Shown here in pieces: positions 56,674 through 64,000 of a DNA stretch of 64,000 nt; the first letter of the stretch is position 1; the number at the start of each line of letters is the position of its first letter. The DNA comes from Nannocystis exedens (GTDB lineage: Bacteria > Myxococcota_A > Polyangia > Nannocystales > Nannocystaceae): NCBI RefSeq assembly GCF_002343915.1, contig NZ_NETK01000001.1, forward strand, positions 2,800,001 to 2,864,000. The letters run 5' to 3'. Position numbers and translations under genes: made by a program. The notes under the pieces are model-generated. The model was not told the DNA's origin, ran no database searches, and saw only the letters and a program-made list of their open reading frames with translations.

Positions 56674-57573
56674 GTGGACCGGTTCGACGCCATGGCCGCC
56701 TTCGTCGCCGTCGCCGAGCTGCGCGGCTTCGCCCCCGCGGCGCGCGAGCTGGGGCTCTCGCCCTCGGCGGTCACCCGCCTGGTGGCCGCGCTCGAGGAGC
56801 GGCTGACGACGCGCCTGCTGCAGCGCACCACCCGGTCGGTCAGCCTCACCGACGCCGGCGCGCGCTACCTCGAGCGGGCGCGGCGGATCTTGAGCGACCT
56901 CGACGAGGCCGAGGCCGCCGCCCAGGCCGAGCACGGCGAGCCGACCGGGCGCCTCGTCGTCGCCGCCTCCAACCTGTTCGGCCGGCTCGCCGTGGCCCCG
57001 GTGCTGTCGGACTACCTCGCGCGCCACCCCGGCGTCGTCGCCGAGCTCACCCTCTCCGACCGCAACATCAACCTCGTCGAGGACGGCGTCGACGTGGCGG
57101 TGCGGATCGGCGCGCTGTCCGACTCGAGCCTGCACGCGCGCCGGGTCGGCGCCACGCGGCGCGTCGTCGTCGCCGCGCCCGCCTACCTCGCAAGTCGACC
57201 GCCGCCGCGCACCCCGGACGAGCTCGCCGACCACCCCGTCGCCCAGTTCACCGGCCTCGACCCCACGCCCGAGTGGCGCTTCGTCGTCGACGGCCGCCCG
57301 CGGACGGTCGCCCTGCGCCCGGTGCTGGCGACCAACAGCGCCGACGCGACGATCAGCCACGCCGAGCGCGGCGGCGGCCTGACCATGGCGCTCGCCTACC
57401 AGGTCGCGGCCTCCGTCCGCGCCGGCCGCCTCGCCGTCGTGCTGGCCGAGTTCGAGCCGCCGCCCCAGCCGATCCACCTCGTCTACCCGAGCGCCCGCCT
57501 CGTCCCGGCCAAGGTCCGCGCGTTCGTCGACCTGGTCCTCGAGACATGTGACTGGAACTACGTCGCGCTGTGA
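56674..57573 (+). CDS. LysR-family transcriptional regulator
   Basis: 299 residues. N-terminal [47 protein letters not shown] in outline, with the linker helix [29 protein letters not shown] in outline. Substrate-binding domain: [75 protein letters not shown]. It probably controls the divergent GST gene and itself. It starts with GTG at 56674; the position next to the operator suggests autoregulation and a very short or absent leader. Confidence 0.92.
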   Translation: MDRFDAMAAFVAVAELRGFAPAARELGLSPSAVTRLVAALEERLTTRLLQRTTRSVSLTDAGARYLERARRILSDLDEAEAAAQAEHGEPTGRLVVAASNLFGRLAVAPVLSDYLARHPGVVAELTLSDRNINLVEDGVDVAVRIGALSDSSLHARRVGATRRVVVAAPAYLASRPPPRTPDELADHPVAQFTGLDPTPEWRFVVDGRPRTVALRPVLATNSADATISHAERGGGLTMALAYQVAASVRAGRLAVVLAEFEPPPQPIHLVYPSARLVPAKVRAFVDLVLETCDWNYVAL

Positions 57574-57739
57574 AGCGCGTCGCCCCCGACCGCCTCGCGC
57601 TCGCACGGCGCGGCTCCCTGCAGTCTCTCCTGCGACCCGCGGCGCGCCTCGCTGCAATCGATGCACCGCCGCGACCTCCGGAGGGACGGCGGACCGACCG
57701 ACCTGTCACGCCGGGCGAAGCTGTCGCGCTCGCGCACCG

Positions 57740-58378
57740 TCAGCCCCCCGACGCCGGCTCGGTGACCAGCACGCGCAGCACCAGCTCCGCGAGCGCGTCG
57801 ACGGCTCGGGCGACGTCGAGCCCCTCCGGGCGGTAGAACGCGGCCGCGTGGGCCGCTCCCTCGACCGCGTGGTCGAGCACGAAGCGCAGCGCCTCCGAGT
57901 CCGCGTGCGGGCGCAGCTCCCCGGCCCGGCGGGCCAGGAACTCGCCGAACAGCGCGCTCGCGCGGGCTCGCAGGGCGTGGATCGCCGGACGGCGGCGGGT
58001 GACGTCGACGTGCTCGACCAGCTCGCGGTGCAGCGCCTGCGGCAGGCCGGGCGTCAGCACCAGCGCGCGCACCAGGGCCCGCACCGCCTCGGCCAGCGGC
58101 GCCGAGGCGTGCTCGACCAGCGCGTCCTGCACGGCGCGCAGGGTCCGTTCGGCGCCGCGCTCGACCAGCGCCCCCACGATCGCCTCCTTGCCGGCAAAGT
58201 AGCGGTAGACGAGCGCCACGTTGACCCCGGCGCGCGCGGCGATCCGGCCGGTCGTCGCGCGGGCGAAGCCGACCTCGGCCAGCACCTGCTCTGCCGCGAC
58301 GAGGATCGCGTCGACGCTGGCGCGCGCGCGGTCCTGTCGCGGCGTCACGCGCCGGCGGGTCCGATCGCGGGGTGGCAT
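57740..58378 (-). CDS. TetR-family transcriptional regulator
   Basis: 212 residues. HTH at about 22-66: ASVDAILVAAEQVLAEVGFARATTGRIAARAGVNVALVYRYFAGKEAIVGAL in outline. An all-helical ligand domain follows (LHRELVEHVDVTRRRPAIHALRARASALFGEFLARR in outline; FVLDHAVEGAAHAAAFYRPEG). Divergent from the SDR gene at 58588 with 209 nt between starts. The SDR is the natural candidate target. A TTTT-containing AT-rich spot at about 58422-58433 may be its promoter. Confidence 0.9.
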   Translation of the reverse strand: MPPRDRTRRRVTPRQDRARASVDAILVAAEQVLAEVGFARATTGRIAARAGVNVALVYRYFAGKEAIVGALVERGAERTLRAVQDALVEHASAPLAEAVRALVRALVLTPGLPQALHRELVEHVDVTRRRPAIHALRARASALFGEFLARRAGELRPHADSEALRFVLDHAVEGAAHAAAFYRPEGLDVARAVDALAELVLRVLVTEPASGG

Positions 58379-58587
58379 CGAGCGCCGACCTTAGCACGCG
58401 CGCCGCCGCGACCGACCCGCGAGAAAATAAACCATCGATCGACCGGCGCGCCGCGCGTCCTCCCGTGAGCCTCCACGGGCCGCTGCGAGGCCATCGCCAC
58501 CGGGCCGCGAACTGAGTCGTCACCGCCGGGCGTCGGCCGCATCCTCAGCGCATCGGCGCGACGTTCGCTCGCGCGTGGAGAACTCGG

Positions 58588-59409
58588 ATGACCCTCGATC
58601 GATCACCCACCCCTGTCGCCCTCGTCACCGGCGCCTCTTCCGGCGTCGGCGCTGTCACGGCGAGCGCGCTCGTCCGTCGCGGCTGGCGCGTGTTCGGCAC
58701 CAGCCGCCACGACAACGCCGGCCCCCCCGGCGTCGCGATGTTGACGCTCGACGTCGACGACGACGCCTCCGTGTCCGCCTGCGCGGCCGAGCTGTCGCGC
58801 CGCGCCGGCGCCCTCGACGTCCTCGTCAACAACGCCGGCCGGGCGATGGTCGGCGCCTGCGAGGAGACCGGCGCCGACGAGGCGCGCGCGCTGTTCGAAA
58901 CCAATGTGTTCGGCGTCATGCGCGTCGTCTCGGCGCTGCTGCCGATGATGCGAGGGCGTCGGCGAGGCCACATCGTCAACATCGGCTCGCTGTCCGGCTT
59001 CGTCGGCGTGCCGTTCCACGGCGTCTACGCCGCCAGCAAGCACGCGCTCGCCGGCTACAGCGAGGCGCTGCGCGTCGAGCTCGCGCCGTTCGGCGTCGCC
59101 GTGTCCCTGATCGAGCCGGCCGCGCATCGCACGGCGATCGCGATGTCGCGCCCACGCACGCCGATGGCCGTCTACGATCAGGGGCGCGCGCACGTCGAGG
59201 CGATCATCCGCGGGCAGATCGATCGCGGCGCGAGCCCCGAGCGGATCGCCGCGGCCGTCGTCGCCGCCGTGTCGAGCCCGCGCCCTCCGTTCCGCCTCCG
59301 CGTCGGCGGCAAGGCGACCTATGCCGCCTGGGGCCGCCGCCTGCTGCCCTCCCGCGCGTTCGAGGCCCTCATCCGCCACGAATTCGGCTTGCCTGCGGCC
59401 ACGCCCTGA
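58588..59409 (+). CDS. SDR-family oxidoreductase
   Basis: 273 residues, classical SDR. TGASSGVG cofactor loop, LDVDDDASV (adenine-binding Asp), NNAGRAMVG, NIGSLSGFVG (Ser), YAASKHALAGYSEALRVELAPFGVAVSLIEPA (Tyr/Lys). The long C-terminal tail and VSLIEP block resemble the group acting on sterols or lipids (17-beta-HSD-like). The ribosome site GGAGAAC lies 7 nt before the ATG. Divergent from the TetR gene. Confidence 0.9.
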   Translation: MTLDRSPTPVALVTGASSGVGAVTASALVRRGWRVFGTSRHDNAGPPGVAMLTLDVDDDASVSACAAELSRRAGALDVLVNNAGRAMVGACEETGADEARALFETNVFGVMRVVSALLPMMRGRRRGHIVNIGSLSGFVGVPFHGVYAASKHALAGYSEALRVELAPFGVAVSLIEPAAHRTAIAMSRPRTPMAVYDQGRAHVEAIIRGQIDRGASPERIAAAVVAAVSSPRPPFRLRVGGKATYAAWGRRLLPSRAFEALIRHEFGLPAATP

Positions 59410-59435
59410 GACCGGGCAAGCCGGCTAGCCCCGAA

Positions 59436-59459
59436 GGACATGTCCGGATGTACATGTCC
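59436..59459. promoter_or_regulatory. GGACATGTCC palindrome with second CATGTCC copy
   Basis: GGACATGTCC (59436-59445), then GGATGTA and CATGTCC; TGTCCGGATGTACA is one base off the TGTC-N6-GACA dyad. It lies between convergent gene ends, so it could equally act as a hairpin (GGACATG/CATGTCC, loop 10). Confidence 0.35.
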
Positions 59460-59519
59460 GACCCGCACCTCTCACCCGCGGACGCGCCGAGCGGCACCGG
59501 CCTCGCCGGGTTCCCCGCG

Positions 59520-60281
59520 TCACGGCGACGCCATGAGAGCGCCCATCTCGAAGTACGGGCCCTTGCAGCGGGCGGGGATCGGCTGCTTGAGGAACCGGGC
59601 GTCGACGCCCTCGGGCGAGGCGAGGCCGCCGCTCATGGCGATGTGCTCGCCGACCCGCGCGACGATCTTGCCCTCGCGGTCGAGCATCACGCGCCGTTTG
59701 CCCTTGCGGTGGAGGTAATGGTCGGGCTGCCAGATCACGACGTGCCCGGGCGAGCCGTCGCCCCGGGTGACGCGCAGGCAGCCGTCGACGACGCTCAGCG
59801 TGCCCTCCAGGAGCGCGGTCATCATCATCGGGCTGCGCATGCGAAACTGCGGGAAGAAGATCGTGGGGTCGGGGTTGACCGGGAACGGCGGGCGGTCGCC
59901 GACCGGCTCGTAGACCGCCACGACGTCCACCTCGGGCGGCAGCACGTAGTTTTCCGCGGCCAGCGCGGCGTCGAGGGCCTTGCGATCGGTGATCTCCAGG
60001 CGGACGCGACCGGCCTCGATCGTCGACATCGACGTGACGCCGAGCGCGAGCAGTTTCTCGCCGACCTCGTGCTGCACCTGCCGCAGCCGCGCCTCGGGTC
60101 CGTCCGCGGGGACCGGGCTCTCCGCCGGCGTCGGTTCCGGCGCGCTCGGCGGGACCTTCGGCACCGCCGACACCCGTTCCGGCGCGCTTGGCGGGGCGGT
60201 CGTCTCGGCCGACGGGCACGCCCCCAGGACCCCCGCGAACACGCCGGCGACGGTGACGAGGTGCGTTCGGGTCCCGAGCAT
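59520..60281 (-). CDS. secreted lipoprotein with Pro-rich linker, unknown function
   Basis: 253 residues. The signal peptide ends VLGAC (Cys22). The linker has PPSAPE twice and is Pro/Ala/Glu-rich instead of Thr-rich like the other lipoproteins. The domain at about 65-253 has a helical start (ARLRQVQHEVGEKLLALGVTSMS), beta strands (RVRLEITDRKALDAALAAENYVLPPEVDVVAVYEPVGD in outline), and a C-terminal part LLEGTLSVVDGCLRVTRGDGSPGHVVIWQPDHYL with KIVARVGEHIAMSGG. That last block is a recurring bacterial pattern in small beta-barrel lipoproteins. Two Cys beyond the lipobox. No enzyme motif seen. Confidence 0.75.
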   Translation of the reverse strand: MLGTRTHLVTVAGVFAGVLGACPSAETTAPPSAPERVSAVPKVPPSAPEPTPAESPVPADGPEARLRQVQHEVGEKLLALGVTSMSTIEAGRVRLEITDRKALDAALAAENYVLPPEVDVVAVYEPVGDRPPFPVNPDPTIFFPQFRMRSPMMMTALLEGTLSVVDGCLRVTRGDGSPGHVVIWQPDHYLHRKGKRRVMLDREGKIVARVGEHIAMSGGLASPEGVDARFLKQPIPARCKGPYFEMGALMASP

Positions 60282-60625
60282 GCCCTACCTTACCGCAAAC
60301 GTCGCTGCGACGCCCGCTCCGCGCTCCGACGCACGGCGCCGTAACAGCGAGCGGCGGACCGCGGAGCGCCTGGCGGGCGCGCGACGCCGCTCGCGTCGCC
60401 CTGGCCGGAGACGCCATGACCGATGCGTGTGGCCTGGACTCGACCGAGCCTGTCTCTCGCGCGAGACGCAGCATTCGATCCACCGTCGCTCGTCCCACGC
60501 CGAAGCTCTCGGCGCGCTGCTCGTAGGTCTGCACGTCCTGCGCGCGGCGCCGCAAAAGCTACCTCGGACGTGGTCGGGGCCGTCTTGATCCAGTCGCAGA
60601 GGATCGAGACGGCATGGACCTGCTG

Positions 60626-60790
60626 TCAGACCTCCGTGCATGGACTGTTCGTCGGAACGCCAGTGAAGGAGTAGGGATCGATGCCATCCTCACCCGCGCA
60701 TTGGACAACAAGATTGTTCTGGCACTGCTCGAAAGCAGTACCGACGATCGCGGCCGATGCGGCGGAGGAGACGTATCTCCCGGTCTTTTG
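60626..60790 (-). pseudogene. possible 3' remnant of a small secreted-protein gene
   Basis: The frame reads CQKTGRYVSSAASAAIVG, then TAFEQCQNNLVVQCAGEDG and IDPYSFTGVPTNSPCTEV, then stop. It is protein-like, with four cysteines and lower-GC codons than neighbours, but no start codon or signal sequence precedes it in frame. Likely the tail of a truncated gene; the family is unknown. Confidence 0.3.
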
Positions 60791-60884
60791 ACACCTGGCG
60801 GACAACCGCAGGCCCAGTCTCTTGGATGCTCGGGGGACGGAACAATCATCGCCTCGCCCTCGTTGAGACGAGGAGCGCCGACGC

Positions 60885-61030
60885 GATCGGAGAGCGCCTC
60901 GACCAGCCCGCAGCCCTCGTGGGTGGCCAGGTGGCGGAGCACCTGCACGAACAGGTTGTCGGCGAGGCGCTGGAGGACGAGCTGCTGGCGGGCCGGGAGA
61001 CGCGATCTCGGCAAGCATGAGGTCGACGGC
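60885..61030 (-). pseudogene. fragment of an AraC-family regulator gene
   Basis: DNA of about 145 nt closely matches the middle of the intact AraC gene near 62280-62425. Translation gives QQLVLQRLADNLFVQVLRHL, then ATHEGCGLVEALSDRVG, against STLVLQRLADVLFVQVLRHL and PTHEGCGLVEALSDPHV in the intact copy. It lacks the HTH region and the N-terminal half, and frame is lost at both ends. A decayed partial duplication in the same orientation, 1.4 kb from the source. Confidence 0.8.
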
Positions 61031-61036
61031 GGGCCC

Positions 61037-61615
61037 ATGGCCCTTCCCGCCGAGGCAGGCGCGACGGACAGCGCGAGCTCGGCCTCGTCGAGGGCGAAGT
61101 GGGTCGAGCCGACGACACGGGCGGCGGAGCGACTGCGCGAGCACAGTCGGAGCCGCGGGTCCGGCGAACAGGGCGCGCGTCGCTGTGAAATCGGCGGGGC
61201 CGCTCGCGCGGACCCGGGCGAACGGCGCTGGACGGAGCAGTACACCCTCGGCCGCGATCCGGCGGGCGCGTGGTTCCTCGGCGGCGAGCTCTCCGGGATC
61301 CGCGTCGGCGCCTCGATCGTGCTCTGCGGCCTCGACCGCATCGTCGTGCTCGCGGACGGCCGCTGCGGCGAGCACCTGCGCCGGCGCAAGCGCTGGACCG
61401 CGCGCGCGTGCGCGTGGGAGGTGGTCGAGGCCCGGCCCGAGCGCGTGACGCTGCGCGACGGCGCGGGCGCGTCACAGACGCTGCACGCGCGGGGCGACCT
61501 GCTCTTCACCACCCCGACCCCGACCTCACGCTTCGAGCCGATCAGGGAGGTCGAGCTGCGCTTTCACCTCCTCGTCGAGGCCCGAGAGCGCCTGCGCGAG
61601 AACCCCGGGCGATGA
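61037..61615 (+). CDS. hypothetical protein, possibly 5'-truncated
   Basis: 192 residues from the ATG at 61037. From about residue 62 the frame has strong coding character: RWTEQYTLGRDPAGAWFLGGELSGIRVGASIVLCGLDRIVVLADGRCGEHL in outline, then RVTLRDGAGASQTLHARGDLLFTTPTPTSRFEPIREVELRFHLLVEARERL in outline. Codons there are GC-rich at third positions. The first 60 residues are Arg/Ser/Ala-rich and overlap the edge of the AraC-fragment duplication, so the true 5' end may have been lost. No family recognised. Confidence 0.45.
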   Translation: MALPAEAGATDSASSASSRAKWVEPTTRAAERLREHSRSRGSGEQGARRCEIGGAARADPGERRWTEQYTLGRDPAGAWFLGGELSGIRVGASIVLCGLDRIVVLADGRCGEHLRRRKRWTARACAWEVVEARPERVTLRDGAGASQTLHARGDLLFTTPTPTSRFEPIREVELRFHLLVEARERLRENPGR

Positions 61616-61719
61616 ACGATCACCCCGAGCTCGGTCGTCTCCGCCCGGCCCGATCGCCGCGGCGCCGGATGATCGAGCCGAGGTTGGACGGTCGCCGCCC
61701 CACTCCGAGTGGCCGTTAA

Positions 61720-61750
61720 GACATGTCCTTCTGATCATATCCTCAAGAAC
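61720..61750. repeat. 31-nt AT-rich element shared with 17.2 kb
   Basis: GACATGTCC, six variable bases, TCATA, two extra bases, CTCAAGAAC. The copy at 17200-17228 has the same blocks. Both sit in AT-rich pockets of otherwise GC-rich spacers. Confidence 0.5.
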
Positions 61751-61915
61751 ATATCACAGTAGTCGAATGCACGGGCCTGCGGATGTACCCAGCCGCGAGT
61801 CCGTCGCGCGCTCGACTCGGCGGCGGCTGCGCCGATTCTTGCGGTGGTCGCCGAGCGCGGCGCAACGGCCGAGCTGCCGCGGCGACGCCGACGCTCGACC
61901 CTCTGCGTCGCGACA

Positions 61916-61929
61916 TGTCTCTCGGGACA
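61916..61929. promoter_or_regulatory. TGTC-N6-GACA inverted repeat, site 5
   Basis: TGTCTCTCGGGACA, flanked so that the wider text reads GACATGTC-TCTCG-GGACATGTC. It lies 35 nt beyond the 3' end of the - strand AraC gene. Confidence 0.45.
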
Positions 61930-61963
61930 TGTCAATGACCTCCCGGCGCTCACGCCGTCCGAC

Positions 61964-62929
61964 CTACCCTTGAAGAGCGCGGTGGTGCGTCGGGCTCCGG
62001 CCCTGCCAGCGCTTGAACGCCTTGCTGAAGGACGGCACGCTCTCGTAGCCGACGCGCTCGGCGATCCGGGCGATCGTATCGTCGGTCTCGCGCAGCAGCT
62101 CGGCGGCGCGGGCCATCCGCCAGCGGGCGAGGTACTGGAGCGGCGGGTCACCGACGACCTGCGTGAAGCGCTGGGCGAAGCCGGAGCGGGACAGACCGAC
62201 GAGCGCCGCGAGCCGGGCGACCGTCCACGGCTCGTTGACGCGGGTGTGCATGAGGTTCAATGCCTGATGCACGTGGGGGTCGGAGAGCGCCTCGACCAGG
62301 CCGCAGCCCTCGTGGGTCGGCAGGTGGCGGAGCACCTGCACGAACAGGACGTCGGCGAGGCGCTGGAGGACGAGGGTGCTGGCGGGCCCGGGCGACGCGA
62401 TCTCGGCGAGCATGAGGTCGATCGTGGCCGCGCTCCACGGCCGCGGCGCGCCGCCGGACGAGGACAGCACCGCGACCGCGGGGACGCGCGCGAGCAGGAC
62501 GGGTCGCACGCCGCCGGTGTAGGAGAAGAAGCCCGTGAGCAGGATGGTGAGCGCTCCGTCGCCGCCGATCCGGGCCGCGCCTTGGGTCGCGCAGCAGGGA
62601 CCGTCGTGGACCACGAACAGCTGCCGCGCCCCTTCGGCGCGGAGGACGTGCGCCGTGCCGTGCGGGATGAAGACGACGTCCCCGCCGGCGAGGCGGCGCG
62701 GCGGCTCGCCGTCGACCTCCAACATAGCGTGCCCGCGGGCGATCAGGTAGAAGACGGCGCGGTCGCGCTGCGGGACGCGCAGGCCCCAGGGCGAGCGGGC
62801 CTCGAGGCACTTGAACAGGGCGTTCGGGAGCAGGGACACGCTCAGCACGTCGGCGAGGGCGTCGCCGCGGGGGTCCTGCAGGTCCAGCAGTTCTGGCGTC
62901 TTGGATACGAGATTTGGACGGCGAGCCAT
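61964..62929 (-). CDS. AraC-family regulator with N-terminal cupin sensor
   Basis: 321 residues. The N-terminal cupin/AraC_binding domain (CLEARSPWGLRVPQRDRAVFYLIARGHAMLEVDG; GGDVVFIPHGTAHVLRA) belongs to the Cupin_6-type AraC group. The C-terminal double HTH is NEPWTVARLAALVGLSRSGFAQRFTQVVGDPPLQYLARWRMARAAELL in outline, then IARIAERVGYESVPSFSKAFKRWQGRSP. Members of this group usually control a divergent dehydrogenase or reductase. Its start is 34 nt from the divergent NmrA-like gene. The ATG at 62929 matches the start of the cupin; ribosome site weak. Confidence 0.9.
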   Translation of the reverse strand: MARRPNLVSKTPELLDLQDPRGDALADVLSVSLLPNALFKCLEARSPWGLRVPQRDRAVFYLIARGHAMLEVDGEPPRRLAGGDVVFIPHGTAHVLRAEGARQLFVVHDGPCCATQGAARIGGDGALTILLTGFFSYTGGVRPVLLARVPAVAVLSSSGGAPRPWSAATIDLMLAEIASPGPASTLVLQRLADVLFVQVLRHLPTHEGCGLVEALSDPHVHQALNLMHTRVNEPWTVARLAALVGLSRSGFAQRFTQVVGDPPLQYLARWRMARAAELLRETDDTIARIAERVGYESVPSFSKAFKRWQGRSPTHHRALQG

Positions 62930-62963
62930 CGATCGTCCATACCGCGGGGCGTATGACTTGCCA

Positions 62964-63938
62964 ATGAGCATTGCAACCACATCCGATTCGATCCTCGCCA
63001 TGGGGGCGGCGCCGACCGACCCGGTCCTCGTCACGGGCGCGACCGGCAGGCAGGGCGGCGCCGTCGCGCGGGCCCTGCTCGCTCGCGGGGCCCCGGTGCG
63101 CGCGCTGGTGCGCGACGTGGAGGCGGCAGGGGCCCGGGCGCTGCGCGAGCTCGGCGCGACCCTGGTGCGCGGCGACCTCGACGAACCCGCGTCGCTGCGG
63201 GCCGCCTGCGCCGGCGCCCGCGGCGTGTTCTCGGTGCAGATGCCGAACTTGAAAAACCTCGAAGGCGACGACGAGCGGCGGCAGGGGAAGAACCTCGTCG
63301 ACGCAGCGCGGGCAGCGGGCGTGCCGCAGCTCGTGCACACGTCCGTCTCGGGCGCGGGCGAGTACCAGCGCCGACAGCCGGGCTGGGGCACGCCGGAGTC
63401 GAACGTCCACTACTGGGACAGCAAGGCGTACATCGAAGATCTCGTGCGCGCCGCCGGGTTCCGCTCGTTCACCTTGCTGAGGCCGTCGTTCTTCATGGAG
63501 AACTTCGTGCGGCCGTCGTTCTTGTTCAAGAACTTCGTCGAGGACCGGCTGCTGACGATGCTCGCGCCGGACACGGTGCTCTCGATGGTGGCGGTGCAGG
63601 ACATCGGGGCGGCGGCGGCCGCCGCCTTCTCGGATCCGGTGGCCTGGAACGGGGTCGAGCTGGAGCTGGCGGGAGACCGGCTGTCGATGCGGGAGATCGC
63701 GGCGGTCCTCTCGGAGGTGCTCGGCACGCCGATCGAGGCGCCCTCGCTCACCGCGGAGGAGGCGCTCGCCCAGGGGCTCTGGCGGCCCTTCGTCGTCTCG
63801 CAGCAGCGGATGAACGTCGTCGACAGCCCCGCCCGTCCGGAGCACGCGCGCGCCCGCGGGCTTGCGACCACCGAATTCAGGACCTGGGCGGAGGCGCATC
63901 TGCGGCGCACCGCGAAGGAGGCGAGCGCGCAAGGGTGA
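62964..63938 (+). CDS. NmrA-like NAD(P)-binding protein
   Basis: 324 residues. Rossmann motif VLVTGATGRQGGAVARALLARG, then VRALVRDVEAAGARALRELGATLVRGDLDEPASLRAACAGA in outline, and VFSVQMPNLKNLEGDDERRQGKNLVDAARAAGVPQLVHTSVSGAGEY in outline. This is the atypical SDR subclass (NmrA/HSCARG-like), often redox sensors or reductases without the catalytic Tyr of classical SDRs. Later blocks FTLLRPSFFMENF and VSMVAVQDIGAAAAAAF are family-typical. Divergent from the AraC regulator, its likely controller. Confidence 0.9.
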   Translation: MSIATTSDSILAMGAAPTDPVLVTGATGRQGGAVARALLARGAPVRALVRDVEAAGARALRELGATLVRGDLDEPASLRAACAGARGVFSVQMPNLKNLEGDDERRQGKNLVDAARAAGVPQLVHTSVSGAGEYQRRQPGWGTPESNVHYWDSKAYIEDLVRAAGFRSFTLLRPSFFMENFVRPSFLFKNFVEDRLLTMLAPDTVLSMVAVQDIGAAAAAAFSDPVAWNGVELELAGDRLSMREIAAVLSEVLGTPIEAPSLTAEEALAQGLWRPFVVSQQRMNVVDSPARPEHARARGLATTEFRTWAEAHLRRTAKEASAQG

Positions 63939-64000
63939 GCGTCGTCCTCGTCGCTTGCGAAGTCGAGGACGAGCGCGAGAAGGCGTGAACGTCGTCCTCG
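63937..64000 (+). repeat. echo repeat of the NmrA-like gene's stop region
   Basis: GTGAGCGTCGTCCTCG directly at the stop codon recurs as GTGAACGTCGTCCTCG at 63985-64000. Between them CGTCCTCG and CGAGGACG form an 8-bp hairpin (63943-63971), a possible terminator. The window ends inside this repeat. Confidence 0.5.

Larger units (their letters stand above)
60282..61036. other. 755-nt degraded region with gene fragments
   Basis: No intact gene. It holds a 3' fragment of an unknown gene (60626-60790, - strand) and a fragment of an AraC gene (60885-61030, - strand). AT content is locally higher than in neighbours at 60660-60760. Confidence 0.6.
61616..61963. other. 348-nt spacer with two TGTC-related elements
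   Basis: No gene. It contains the element GACATGTCC...TCATA...CTCAAGAAC (61720-61750), in an AT-rich pocket with AAGAACATATCACAG, and the TGTC-N6-GACA dyad at 61916-61929. Confidence 0.6.

Overview
The window is very GC-rich and gene-dense. It looks like chromosome from a myxobacterium, most likely the Nannocystis / Plesiocystis / Enhygromyxa branch. This is an inference from protein architecture, not from a marker gene. About a dozen secreted lipoproteins share one plan: a lipobox, then a long low-complexity Thr/Ser/Gly linker, then a small globular, beta-helix, leucine-rich or Cys-rich domain. There are also DUF4215 and MopE-like Cys repeats, many one-gene transcription units, frequent regulator/oxidoreductase divergent pairs, and one giant NRPS-PKS gene. 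I saw no rRNA, tRNA, CRISPR array, phage or insertion sequence.

Layout. 0-28 kb: an alpha/beta hydrolase; secreted lipoproteins (jelly-roll-like, beta-helix, PF09826 propeller, 22-residue LRR); a histone-tail/SMI1/ankyrin fusion; an AraC/GyrI-like regulator; a second alpha/beta hydrolase; a GNAT; a methyltransferase; a PF10118 predicted metal-dependent hydrolase; a CatB-type xenobiotic acetyltransferase divergent from an SDR; a DUF3565-DUF1971 protein; and a cupin-DapA-like operon divergent from a MocR regulator. 28.8-43.2 kb: a 12.6-kb megasynthase gene with the order C-A-T / C-A(N-MT)-T / KS-AT-cMT-T-TE, then a bicovalent-FAD (BBE-type) oxidase gene. A strong hairpin and a degenerate repeat array separate the two. 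44-55 kb: more secreted proteins (MopE/Rossmann-like, Cys-rich, DUF4215), a HEAT-like protein and an MBL-fold-like protein. 55-64 kb: an FMN split-barrel protein, GST/LysR, TetR/SDR, a proline-rich lipoprotein, a degraded stretch with an AraC gene fragment, and AraC/NmrA.

How genes work together. The megasynthase is predicted to join an unassigned first residue to N-methyl-leucine. The second A domain reads DAWFLGNVVK by hand alignment to GrsA, a known leucine code. One malonate-type extension and C-methylation follow with no ketoreduction, leaving an alpha-methyl (or gem-dimethyl) beta-keto acyl chain for the TE, with a flavin oxidase next door. That resembles the terminal logic of epoxyketone protease-inhibitor pathways but with a different oxidase family and an N-methylated residue, so it is the best candidate here for undescribed chemistry.

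Two DNA-level patterns recur. One is a TGTC-N6-GACA inverted repeat in spacers, often upstream of lipoprotein genes, with one copy inside an unusually AT-rich linker of the PKS. The other is degenerate tandem 'echoes' of gene ends filling spacers around 41.5, 43.3, 47.8 and 63.95 kb. Start codons, domain borders and functions were read by eye; no searches were run.
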